From Chrysoperla carnea (lineage: Eukaryota; Arthropoda; Insecta; Neuroptera; Chrysopidae), in the NCBI RefSeq assembly GCF_905475395.1, contig NC_058338.1, positions 13,964,935-14,028,934 of the forward strand: DNA of 64,000 bases, in the 5' to 3' direction. The translations under genes were made by a program, and so were the position numbers. Of this stretch, positions 45,949-58,067 are shown piece by piece. The notes below the pieces were generated by a model that was not told the DNA's origin, ran no database searches, and saw only the letters and a program-made list of their open reading frames with translations. Position 1 is the stretch's first letter; every line of letters starts with the position of its first letter.

Positions 45949-47510
45949 GCGTTTTTCTCGATTTTTTGAAAGGGGTACCCCTTAAAAAAATTGCAAAAAA
46001 TCGAAAAATTTTTTTTAATCTCCAATTTTGATAAAACTCAGTATATAGGGTAATTTTGACCCAAAAATCACAAAAATCGGGTGCATTTGATGACTGGTCG
46101 AATAGTTTTTGAGATACGGACTAAAATCGATCCAAATATTACGATATCTCCGAAACTCTGCATCCAATCATTAAATTAACCCGATTTTTACACTTCTTGG
46201 GTCAAAATTACCCCATCCACCGAGTTTCATCAAATTCCAAAACAAAATTTTTTTTTGCGTTTTTCTCGATTTTTTCAAAGGGGTACCCCTTAAAAAAATT
46301 GCAAAAAATCGAAAAATTTTTTTTATCTCCAATTTTGAAAAAACTCAGTATATAAGGTAATTTTGACCCAAAAATCACAAAAATCGGGTGCATTTGATGA
46401 CTGGTCGAATAGTTTTTGAGATACGGACTAAAATCGATCCAAATATTACGATATCTCCGAAACTCTGCATCCAATCATTAAATTAACCCGATTTTTACAC
46501 TTCTTGGGTCAAAATTACCCCATCCACCGAGTTTCATCAAATTCCAAAACAAAATTTTTTTTTGCGTTTTTCTCGATTTTTTCAAAGGGGTACCCCTTAA
46601 AAAAATTGCAAAAAATCGAAAAATTTTTTTTATCTCCAATTTTGAAAAAACTCAGTATATAAGGTAATTTTGACCCAAAAATCACAAAAATCGGGTGCAT
46701 TTGATGACTGGTCGAATAGTTTTTGAGATACGGACTAAAATCGATCCAAATATTACGATATCTCCGAAACTCTGCATCCAATCATTAAATTAACCCGATT
46801 TTTACACTTCTTGGGTCAAAATTACCCCATCCACCGAGTTTCATCAAATTCCGAAACAAATTTTTTTTTGCGTTTTTCTCGATTTTTTCAAAGGGGTACC
46901 CCTTAAAAAAATTGCAAAAAATCGAAAAATTTTTTTTATCTCCAATTTTGAAAAAACTCAGTATATAAGGTAATTTTGACCCAAAAATCACAAAAATCGG
47001 GTGCATTTGATGACTGGTCGAATAGTTTTTGAGATACGGACTAAAATCGATCCAAATATTACGATATCTCCGAAACTCTGCATCCAATCATTAAATTAAC
47101 CCGATTTTTACACTTCTTGGGTCAAAATTACCCCATCCACCGAGTTTCATCAAATTCCGAAACAAATTTTTTTTTGCGTTTTTCTCGATTTTTTCAAAGG
47201 GGTACCCCTTAAAAAAATTGCAAAAAATCGAAAAATTTTTTTTATCTCCAATTTTGAAAAAACTCAGTATATAAGGTAATTTTGACCCAAAAAGTACAAA
47301 AATCGGGTGCATTTGATGACTGGTCGAATAGTTTTAGAGATACGGACAAAAATCGATCCAAATATCTCGATATCTCCGAAACTAAGTATCCAATCATTAA
47401 ATTAACCCGATTTTTGTACTTCTTGGGTCAAAATTACCCCATCCACTTTGTTTCATCAAATTCCAAAACAAAAATTTTTTTTGCCTTTTTCTCGATTTTT
47501 TTTAAAGTGA
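45949..47510. repeat. Satellite array, five ~307-bp units plus a partial unit
   Basis: The unit start gcgtttttctcgatttttt occurs at 45949, 46257, 46564, 46870 and 47176, with a partial sixth at 47483 (gcctttttctcg). Spacing is 306-308. Inner units are nearly identical, and the outer ones carry more differences. Each unit contains two foldbacks: a short one around aggggtaccccttaaaa, and a larger one where taattttgacccaa...aaaaatcgggt pairs with acccgattttt...ttgggtcaaaatta. The open frames inside (about 88 codons, repeated) exist only because the unit is stop-poor on one strand. Confidence 0.9.
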
Positions 47511-48604
47511 TTGCAAAATGTGATTCTAATAAGTTTCGAATTAGTGTTTATAGGTACCAAATAAAAATTTAATCCTCCAATGAACAAATGATGCAAAGAT
47601 GCAAAGTTGAAATTGATTTATGTAGTTAGACGATTCGATAATTTCAAGTGATTCACATTATTCGTTTACTGCTGTTTTTATATGATTTTAATTTATATTT
47701 GTTAATGATGAATGAAGCCCTCTAACGTAGACTCATCTCTACTCATTTTAATTCAATGTATACCTAATTTATAAAATTTACAATAGAGTTTAGATTTTTT
47801 TGGAAAAAACTACTATGCTGACATAAAAAAACCAACTGCACGTTAACTACGTTACAACATGCAGTTTCGTTGCAAGATTTGACATAACCGGATAAAAAAT
47901 TAAAAACTGAGCCTAAAAAAGTTTTACTTCTAAAAGTTTGTTAATTTTAGTGGTTAGATTGTAATATAATTTATTCTAAAGAAAAGTTCCCCTAGTCACA
48001 AGTCATGAAAATGACAGGATTTCATGTTATAGCTAAATTAAAGTTGGAAAATGTACTCATTTGTATAATATATGCCTATGTGTATATAGGCAAATATATA
48101 TACAGATATGTATAACTACATGCATACGTATGTTTTTTAATGTAAGGGTGTTGTTTTTTAATTCTTGTTTTTTTGAAGAATATGTTACGAAAGTCAAAGA
48201 AGAAGCAGTGTTAAATGTTCAGTGGATCAATATGAGTTGTTAAGATCAATATTTTCAGCTAAATATATATATTTAGCTGAAAATATTAGATTTTTGACAA
48301 TTAAATTACAATAATTTATTCAGAATGACTTAAACCATTAAGATTTTGTTAAAGGAGTTTAATGGTAATTTAATAATTTTGGTAGGCATAAAAATTTTAT
48401 TTTTTACTAACATTATTTTTCAGTTTTGAAAACGATTGCTTTTGCGTTTTTTCATTTATTAAACTAATCTCGAGAGATTTTTCTATAATAACAATTATAT
48501 TTTTCGCTCAAATTCGGAGAATTTGTTAATTAGCCCGAAGACCGGAGATACATCACGAAAACCGAAGCTTTTGACCCGGAGACATGGTCACCCTATCCTC
48601 AGCC

Positions 48605-49040
48605 GGATTATCAAAATCTATTTTGGATCAAAATGTATTGGCGCTCGAATCTCAGGATATACCTGTCAATATCCAGACAGAAATTGATACCAGATTAATC
48701 TTATGACAGATATCAGATCATTGATGATATTTTTTATGATATTGAAATTATGATCTCATCAGGAACTCCAAAATCTACTTTGACTCAAAATAAATCGACG
48801 ATCGAAACGTTCTCAGGAAATACCTGCCAATATCCAGATAGAAACTGATGCCAGATTAAATTTCTGACAGATTGATGATCTTTTTTAATGATATTAAAAC
48901 TATAATCTGATCAGGAACTCCAAAATCTACTTTAGATCAAAATATATCGATGTACGAATCTCAGTACATACCTGTCAATATCTAGGTAGAAATTGATGCC
49001 AGATAAATTTTATGACAGATTGATGATATTTCTTCCCAAA
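48605..49040. repeat. Diverged tandem repeat, three ~155-bp units
   Basis: The landmarks caaaatcta, atacctg(t/c)caatatc and agattgatgata recur about 157 and 153 bases apart. Units differ at many positions. No coding potential. Confidence 0.6.
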
Positions 49041-49229
49041 ACAGATCTTAATTAAACATATCTAGAAGAATACGGTCCATTTTTAAGTAATGAAAATATA
49101 AATATCCAATAGTTCATAAAATTGCTAAATTATAATTGAGTATTCAACTGTAACAAATCTTAAATGTTTATAGTCTAGTTGGTCAGTGACCGACCCCCGA
49201 TCGCGACCACATTCGCGCTTCGGCCGTTT

Positions 49230-49249
49230 CTGTTGTTGTTGTTGTTGTG
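49230..49249. repeat. (GTT)n microsatellite
   Basis: About six GTT units within a locally GC-richer patch (gcgcttcggccgtttc precedes it). Confidence 0.6.
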
Positions 49250-49694
49250 CTAGCTAACCAAAGTGAGTAAAGTGCTAAGTTAAATAGGTATTCATATAAT
49301 AATATTGTGGTATAGTAGAGAATAGGAGACACAATCATTATCATCTGTACGCTGAAGCTGGCCTGGACTGCGATGCATGTTTTTATAAAACTTGTTAGGA
49401 ATGTTGCGTTGTTCTGTTGCATTATTAGTCAAGACCCCAGACAGAGGCGTCCCAAAAATATTTTGTTTGATGTTAAACTTGTATTATAAATTTTATTGAG
49501 TTGCCTTCCGATATTCGAGGATCGGGAATTTGTGGGACCTTGGGCTAATACTACTTAGAGGGCTGGCTAATTTCTTCAATTACCTTTTTGCCAAAAAAAT
49601 TGTTTTATATAGTGATGTAGGTATACGCTATAGGAAAAAATAGGACAATAAATTATTTTATCTTATCTTATATATTTAAACGAGCAATTCTTGT

Positions 49695-49717
49695 ATATAT
49701 ATATATATATATATATC
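49695..49717. repeat. (TA)n microsatellite
   Basis: About eleven TA units. Confidence 0.7.
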
Positions 49718-50123
49718 AATGATCTTGGAAATGGCTCCAACGATTTTCATGAAAATGAGTATGTAGGGGTTTTTCGGGGCGATAAGTCGATCTAACAAGA
49801 TTTCATTTATCAGAAATGTCGTTTTATCCGTCTTTTCATGAAAAACAGAAACATACAATGTAAAATAGGACTGTTGCTGACATCTATTGGTGTACCAAGG
49901 GATTCAAATTGGTAGTTATGTGGAGTTTTAAACGGTTCTTATGAAATTTGTCTTTTTAAGTAAAAAAACACCGAGCAAAGCTCGGTCATCCAGATATTTT
50001 CTATAATATATAAGCTGACTCGGTCATGCGTTGCTGTAGATAGGACATGAAACCTCCTATGCCGAGCTATAAACACCCGTGGCTGAATTTAAGGCACCTA
50101 TCTGGGGGATCTAGCCATTGGTT

Positions 50124-50256
50124 GTTGCGTGCTTTGTACTGCGCATTAGGCTATCTAAGTGATTGAAAACAATTGAAATTGTTCAATTGATTAAAAACAA
50201 AAGACAAAAAATTAAAAAAGAAAAGTCAGCCTGATGCGCAGTACAAAGTACGCAAC
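50124..50256. repeat. 29-bp-arm inverted repeat
   Basis: gttgcgtgctttgtactgcg (50124-50152 in full) pairs with its complement at 50228-50256, with about two mismatches and a 75-base AT-rich loop. The flanking text (accgagcaaagctcggtcat at about 49970) is typical of a dispersed insect repeat. Confidence 0.6.
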
Positions 50257-53200
50257 GGCCGACTTACCCAGATATAGACTTTTTCCTGCTATCCTCTTCA
50301 CTCTAATTTGATATCCTTAATATATATGTTCTTGCCACAGCCCGTCAAGTCCTCAAGTAGATCTGCCCCTGTTAGTTGAGAATTTGACTAACAATTTTCA
50401 TCTCTGAAATGTGGTTTAAAGTTGCCAGTTTCAATAAAATTAATATTTCAAATAATTTGATGTAGTAGAACGTAGTGCACGCCTGTGATAATATAAAAAT
50501 TATAGTTTAAGAAAAAGGTTTATTAGCCACTGTCCATTTAAAAGCCATTATTGTTTATGTATGAGATGTAACAAAGAAATGTGGTATTAAATTTTCAAGT
50601 TGGTCAGGTACACACCGTTGTCTCAAATTTGTGAACGATGCTTGTCTGTTCATCAAAATTGAGAACTTACACAATGTCACCAAAAACTCTAAAGCAGAAG
50701 TGCTTTAAACGAACTTTAGGTCGAAGAGTTAAAGAAAGGCTTTCTCAAGAGAGTCCATCTCCTCATGGCAAAATCTGGACATTTACAGGGAAGATAAAAC
50801 AAAAAAAAGAAAATGGCAATTATTCAAAAATCTTTGAATTTTTCATGTACAAATTATCTTTTGTCCATAAAAAAAGAAGCATTTCACGTAATAAAGACAA
50901 AATACTGCCCATTTTGCTGCATCCTGTATATATTCATTTATCTATCAAACTAAACTAGCTCAAGCGAAGTGTGCACCTATGGGTAGATACATATAATATA
51001 ACTTGGATATTCCATCAACGTTCCAACATTATTCTTGTCTCGATCGTTGCTGCTTTTATTGTTATTAAGTACAGAAAGCATATGCTAACGATTGTTTACT
51101 TCAAATTTTTAATAAGTTGTTTAAAAATGTTCAAGAATATAGAGAAAATCCCAAAAAATCGTAATCTTTTGAGACTTAATATACGGTAATTTTTATTAAA
51201 AAAAAAAAAAAAATTGTGTTCGATTTGATTTCGGTGCTTTACTGGTGATATCTCGAAGAATACTCATCTAATCGTCAAATGGGCTTTTATGTGTTTTTTG
51301 GATCGAAATTAGCTTAATTAATTCATGATTGGCATGAAATCTTAATGATTTTGTGAATGGCAAGCTTTTGAGAGATTAACTGCAAAAATGATCCGGAATA
51401 TCAAGCTTCGTAAACGATTTTAGTCTACATCTCAGAAACTACTCGTCATAATTACTCTAGAAAATGATTTTTATCCACATCGGAGGCAAATTAGTTTTCC
51501 CGATTTATTATGAATAAAGTAAGAAAATTTTAAATATCTTATTAGCCTTATTAACTTTATTTTGATCCTTATTAACTCATATGTTTGTTGCAGCGACTAA
51601 TTTTCTTTGAAATTAGTCAGCAATAAACCAACATGTGTACATATACACCTACTTTCATTTATATATAGAAATGTACATATCGCTTATAATCGGTTATAAC
51701 GTCCAAAATTGTCGATCTCTTCAATGCCATTATAACCGGTTTTGACTTCTAAAGGCTAATTCCTTCAAATAGCTTCTTTTCTTTTTGGAAGGGGTAGTCG
51801 AGTACCATCCAAGAGATCCATTTAAGGCGAATCGAATTACATTTTTATCATCAATAAATATAAAACAAACTCATTTACATTTAAATATCAATAAGTGTTT
51901 TAGCACAACCATTGCCAGGTCCCGATATCAAAAAAATCGCCTTTTTCTGCTAAGGTATCAATTAAGTCAGTAATTATTAAAATGTCATTTTTCTCGGAGA
52001 GATGTAGAATAAGTTCAAGCAGTCTGACGGACTATTTTCATTTTAATTAGATAATAATTAATTGTTTTAATTATAGAATGATTCCTATGTATTTACAGCA
52101 TATCATGCAACTTTATTATTCTTAAAATTTTAACCCCCAGAAGTCATGATCAAAGTGGTCTGTTGTCATATTCTAGATGTGCAGTTCACGATTTGTCATT
52201 GATTTTTGTTTTGGTAGTTTGGTAGTAAGATGTGAAGGACACCCAATATATTTTACAACATAAAGAGTTTCTCAGCCAGAACTTAACCAAATATAGGCTG
52301 TATTTTATTTTGTTCTATAAATAGTTAATTATTTTGCTTTATAATCTTGTTGTATGAGATTGTTGTTTTTGCTTTTTTTTTTTGTAATTTTTTGATTTCG
52401 TTTCGATGGTTTCGAGTTTTTTTCTTTGCAACTATAATTGATAGTCTTTTATTATTTAAAAATGGTGTTTTGTGTGTGCCTGGGTTTTTTTTTTTAAATT
52501 TTGATTTGTTTTTATTATACTTTCACGTTATATGGATCTATATATAATCTTTGAATTGAAAAACATATTTCTGTTTTAAATTTAAATTTTGGCCATCCAA
52601 AAAGTAGAGGTATTCAAATATTAGTTTCTTATATGTCGACTGAAATAGCTCTGGAACAATACCCAATTTCAGGAGTCAAATTCGTTAAATAGACCCAATT
52701 TTGTTAATTTTTGGATCAAAATTAATCCAGAAAATGATTTTTATCTGCAAACAAGAAAAAATTTTCTAATTTTTGCAATTTTCTTCGGAGTGTTTCATGC
52801 AATATTTCGGAATTGCATGAAACCTAGTCTGTTCATTTATCTTAGCCCAAAAAATGTTAAATCGAATATATTTAACTATAGGGGGAGTTTTTCACCCTCA
52901 ATTTTATATGAAGAGCATTTCTTTCGAAGCATTTCTGAATATTTCTAAAAAATATATAACTAATTTGAATTAATATATTAATTAATATTTTTGGGTCCTA
53001 AAAACAATAAATAATCCCATTGGTTCCAAAAACGGATTAATGTTGTGACTGCAAGACAAGTTTTTGAGGTATCAACCGTCGATATTATTGGGGGATACCA
53101 TCCGTAGTAAGGGAATTTAGCGAAGGTAAAAAACACCCCGAAAAAATATTTTTTTGTGGAAACAAGGTCTGGGAAGTTGAAATCCACGGAAGCCACATCT

Positions 53201-53817
53201 ATGACACTAAGTCGGACTAAATGTTACAATAAATAAAGAATTATAAAAACAACATAATTAATTTATTATTATAACATAACAATAAATAATTAAAGTGTTA
53301 ATTATTTGTAATGAGTATGATTCATAATTAATATTATATGATTTTATTGACTTATTAAACTTTCACACTTACCAATATAATCAATAAATATAGGTATATC
53401 TAATTAATACTTATTTTTTCTTATTATTGAATTCAAGTTCATTGATCAAGGTTTAATGAAAGTATAAATTTTTATTATATTATTTATTCGTAATAAAATC
53501 AATTAATTACTTTAAATTAAGTAAATAATTAAATATGTTGTGGCTTAAGTTCGAATTTTTTAGGATTTGCAAAATTTTTTCTGAATGTAAGGCTCGTTTA
53601 ACGATATTCGAATTATGGTGGAGGCGAATTTAAGAATATGTTAAATATAATTAAAAATGGTGCAGGAGTAGAGAAATTAAAAATACTTCTAAAAATGCAT
53701 TAAAACTTTACAAAAAGATAGACAATATTACAAGAAATACTTTCCTCAGAGAATATTTTCGTAATCGTGATGAAGTGAATGGCATTTGTGTGTTATTTCT
53801 TCGATAAGTACTTTTAT

Positions 53818-54365
53818 ACCATGTATATGAAATATACATAATATATTAAGTTTAGTCCCAAGTTTGTAACGCTTAAAAATAATGATGCTAGGAAAAAAAT
53901 TGTGTCATAGGTGTTCATAAAATCACCTATTTAGTCCAATTCCGGTTGTCCGTCCGTCTGTGGACACGATAACTCAAAAACGAAAAAAGATATCGAGCTG
54001 AAATTTTTACAGCGTACTCAGGACGTAAAAAGTGAGGTAAAGTTCGTAAATGAGCATCATAGGTCAATTGGGTCTTGGGTCCGTACGACCCATCTTGTAA
54101 ACCGTTAGAGATAGAACAAAAGTTTAAATGTAAAAAATATTCCTTATCAAAAATTAAACAACTTTTGTTTGAAACATTTTTTCGTAAACACCACTGTTTA
54201 CCCGTGAGGGCGTCAATTAGGCGGAAATTTTGTAATATGTACTATACTTGATTATCAGTTATGTATGTGTCACATGTTTGTATGTGTAATGTGATAAAGA
54301 AATCAACACTGACTATTCATGGTATTTCAACAATTAACTCAGTCAATTGTTTGTTTTCACTTGTT
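53818..54365 (+). repeat. R1 repeat, forward copy
   Basis: Longest plus-strand copy of the family, reverse complement of 11976-12586. It begins accatgtatatgaaatatac and ends aattgtttgttttcacttg. Includes a (CGTC) region at about 53945-53965 and the palindromic caattaactcagtcaattg near the end. No ORF. Confidence 0.7.
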
Positions 54366-55642
54366 CTCTAATATCTTTAGGCATCAATATTTAAAAAACA
54401 ATGGCATATATCGAAAAATTTTGCTCTAATTTTTCGTCTAAGTTCTAGCAGAATCCATCCTTAAAATTTAAAACATAACTCTCAATATTTTCATACTTTC
54501 CTTTTTTTGAAACGTTCTTAAAAGAAAGCCATTGACGGTATAACACGTAGAAACAAAAGGGTAAGATGTTTACGCGGGTGCCGAAATTTAAAAATTGATG
54601 ATTTTTCATTTTCGACATCTACAAACATACAACCCTTTGATTCTACATACTGTGTTGCCAATAACTTTTTGTTCACATAACCAACAGGCAAAAAACAGCT
54701 CAGAAATTCGAAAATTGAAGCACGAAAATAATAAAACTCGACCCACTGTTAAATTTCATTTTTCTTTACTACCAAATTTACTTTATCCTTCATTATGGAT
54801 GTTATGGTCTTTTGTAATTTTTAAAGACATAAAAATCCAGCCCATAGTATTAACAATAGCAAAAGTTGTTATATTTGTTTTTATATAAATCTTTTTTAAA
54901 TCATATGAATAAAAAAGTTGTTTATTGAACTGATTATCGATTGATATCTGATCTTCCATTTATCTGTAAAGGGATAATAACAAACGTACTCATGATTAAG
55001 AAACGGTTCATATACAGCTTTTGTAAAAATATTATTAAATATTAAAGAAAGTATCTGGGCAGGCAATCATTTAAGGTAGAACTCCATCAATTTTACAGTA
55101 GGGGAATGCTATCAAGATGGAAATTGTCTCTGCTTATAGCACTGTTCCTCAACACTATGTATTTTTTCGATAAAAACGTGTGATCCATGGTTTATCATGA
55201 GTAATTATTCATGGTACAATATAATTATTTACTATGTGTCACACTCGAATGCCTCTAGAATCAACTCTCACCGATCAAATTTGGAGATACTCTCCTCAAC
55301 GTGTAAATTATGTAATCGTTACAATTTACTCTGAGAAACAGCATCATCAAATGTATGCGGTTGTTCTCACAAGACTTGTAAGATCAAGAGCAATATCAAA
55401 ATTACTCTTATGTACGAAGACCAAGACCTCTTCCGAGAGTCTTGCGATATCAAGACCAAGACAGAGATTAGGTGTATAAAGTAATACCAAGGACAAGTCT
55501 CAAAGGTTCTGGTCCTACATATAACGAAATGGTCTTGGTCTTGTTTTACACCTGGTCTTGTTCTTGTCACTAGCTCTGATGAGATGTTTTTGCTTTCTTC
55601 TATTTTTCAGTTTTCACTTTATTTCAAATTTCTTTTCTTTTT

Positions 55643-55977
55643 AACTTCCCACTATAGGAAGTTATTGTAATGGATCCGATTTTCGATGTCGAAATTTTCA
55701 ACATATCTTTACGTTTCATGGTTGAAACAAAGCATTAAATCCAATTTCGAAAAGAAGTATGTGTGTGTGTACATACCTACGTACGTCCGTAGACAGTTTT
55801 TCGTCGTCGATATCGCGCGAACAAAACATGATATCGACTTCGTTGACGTGACGATTGAAGCGTATTAACGGCATTGTGATCTGAAAAGAATATCATAACA
55901 TTTGGTCTAGTCGTTTCGAGTTGGTCAAGTTTTTATTTTTTTAAATTTTTTCTAACTTTTTATGATGTTGGGAAGTT
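55643..55977. mobile_element. Short-TIR MITE (about 335 bp)
   Basis: Bounded by aacttccca (55643-55651) and tgggaagtt (55969-55977). The left end is itself palindromic (aacttcccactataggaagtt, split here by its centre). The internal gtacgtccgtagacag and tcgtcgatatcgcgcg stretch resembles a repeat seen in other insects. No clear target duplication. Confidence 0.5.
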
Positions 55978-56601
55978 ATTTGTGTGCACCAGACTCTACC
56001 CACGGCTTTTTGATTCGTAAGTATGGTGACATATTCTGCTTAGAAAACAGCATTAGCATTAAAGGCTCAGCATAGATAAATATTCCAAATAGTATCAATG
56101 ATATATTTACACTCCCATAATGTTGTAACAATGTTTTTATTATACGGGTATTTTAATTCAATGCACTTGAAATGGTTAATATTATTTTTATAGAAAACGT
56201 GTTTATTGTAATGCGAAATGTGTGTAAACAGTGTTATCACTTTTTCTACAAACTAAACAAGTTCTTTTTTTTTTTCAAAATGTAAAGTTTTCAAACTAAA
56301 AGTGATTTGCACGAGATTGAAATCTATTTTAGAGATGTCTTACAAAGTGGCTCGATTTTGCACTTTTACTTGATTGAAATGCAAAACCGTGAATTTTGAA
56401 GGGAAGTCTATTTCTTCAAAAAAGTCTTTTACTTCTAAATTTAAAATTTCCTAATAATATTACATAACATATAATTTGAATTTTGAAGTCTTGTAATTAT
56501 TTTATAATAAATTTAATAACATTATTAATTTTTAAATTACTAATATTAAACGTATCGAAACAGAACTTTAATACAGTTTTAAATATTACACCTGAGGCAT
56601 T

Positions 56602-56778
56602 ATGATTTTTTGTTTATCGAATCGATACATCAATGGACCTGGTTATTTAAAAGTTAAATTAGGTAATAATGGACAAGTTAATGTATATAAACACAGCTTG
56701 TTGGACGCTGAAGATGATTCTATAGGAATAAAAAAATATGTTTACAGATTTTCTGTTTTACATCGGGAGTTTCTTTAA
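56602..56778 (+). other. Uncharacterised 58-codon ORF
   Basis: Starts MIFCLSNRYINGPGYLKVKL and ends in YRFSVLHREFL. Composition is more protein-like than nearby frames. No donor, acceptor or homologue is recognised. It could be an exon, a fossil or chance. Confidence 0.2.
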
Positions 56779-56943
56779 ATTTCGTGATATTCGCTTGGTA
56801 TTTTATATATTTTGATTTAAATACAAATTTAATTCATCAAATTATTAAATCATTACTGCCTTAATAATTTTAAGGCTTTATCTTCAACCATTTTCAAAAG
56901 GTTTTTTTCAGCGCGTTTCCGCATCTGTCTAATATGATATTAG

Positions 56944-57265
56944 AAAACTCCTAAGCTAAATGGCCGAGCGGTCTAAGGCGTTTGTCTTCGACTGTTTGTC
57001 CATTTAGACTTAGGTTGCGGGTTCGAATCCAGGCAGCGGCAGTGTGAACAATTTATAATTAATGGGAGTGCAGAATTGATCACATTGTCGTCGCTTGGAT
57101 AAGAACGAAGTAATCGACTCCACCCACATCAAAATGTAATTGTAAAATATGTTTGTAATTAAATAAATAAACATTAACAAATAATGCTCTGGATGGCCTC
57201 TGTTATATAGGCGTATATGCCAGAGAAACGGAGGTTAAACCTTATTATTATTATTATTATATTAT
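56944..57265 (+). mobile_element. tRNA-Leu/Ser-type SINE (about 320 bp)
   Basis: The head is a class II tRNA-like sequence with A box TGGCCGAGCGG (56961-56971) and a perfect B box GGTTCGAATCC (57020-57030). A tRNA-unrelated body and a (TTA)n tail follow. The direct repeat atattag at 56937-56943 and 57266-57272 is a candidate target duplication. Acceptor stem pairing is absent, so it is not a functional tRNA. Confidence 0.8.
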
Positions 57266-57770
57266 ATATTAGTAAGCTCAAAATTCGATAGAGTGGTGAG
57301 TAATCGAGTAATTTATAATTCCATTTAGGGATACACACCCAAAAAGCACTTCCTTGCTACTAACTTAATCTACGCGCAGATTTTCAATCCTCTAGTCTCT
57401 CATCTTAACCATTTGGAAAATGCATATAAAAAGCATTTTATCACAGATGTTTTTTCTTATTATACTTTAAAATTATGTTGTTTGGAGTTGAGACTTTTTA
57501 ATTTAAAGCCGATCTTATATATATTATTTCCCTAGCCCTTACCCTCACATGATTTACTCATTTTCAAGCTTATCGTGCTGGGTACTGACGAAAAATAGAC
57601 TCTTTCGCCAAAAATGTACCGCTTAGAAAAAACAGGAAATAATATTAAGATTTAATTTTGTTCATTATATAATTTGTAAATCATATCTGTAATAAAATTG
57701 CCTATAAGTAAAAATAAAGTAAATTACTATTGTTGTTTATCACTGGTTTTATCCACGGATACCGCATTGC

Positions 57771-58067
57771 AGATTTTCGTACGAACCGAACTTGTTTTCT
57801 AATAACATTCTTCAAAATTTTCGTCAAAGGTCTAAAATATTTAAATTTAGGCTTAAATGTATGTATTATCTTCAAGATTTTCTAAATAGAAGCGTGAGAC
57901 CTTATCCAGTGATCTTAAAAATAAACAAAAGTAAAAATGAAATAATTTTTTATGAAAAATTAAGTTTTTCGCATAACCACTTCTCAGTAAAGTTGCGAGT
58001 GCCATTTGGCTATAGTGATATCACACTAGACTCAATACTGAATCCAATAACTTTTAAAATAAAATAA
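57771..58067 (+). other. Uncharacterised open frame after an acceptor-like site
   Basis: Follows accgcattgcag. The frame reads FSYEPNLFSNNILQNFRQRS to NPITFKIK and stops. There is no good ATG at its start, so if real it is a terminal exon. No domain recognised. It is basic and F/N/K-rich, as expected from AT-rich DNA, so chance is possible. Confidence 0.25.

Noticed and set aside
46208-47087. Repeated ~88-codon frames (DAEFRRYRNIWIDFSPYL...) as a multicopy gene family
   Set aside because: They are one frame of the tandem satellite. Starts and ends follow the monomer period, and the peptide has no domain.
45949-47510. CRISPR-like array
   Set aside because: Units are ~307 bp and contiguous, with no unique spacers, in eukaryotic DNA.
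50638-50958. 106-codon frame (LVCSSKLRTYTMSPKTLKQK...) as a gene or kinase exon
   Set aside because: No similarity to the missing RSKR C-lobe and no recognisable domain; K-rich low-complexity frame.
56955-57035. Functional tRNA-Leu gene
   Set aside because: A and B boxes are good, but acceptor and anticodon stems do not pair, and a SINE body with a (TTA)n tail follows.
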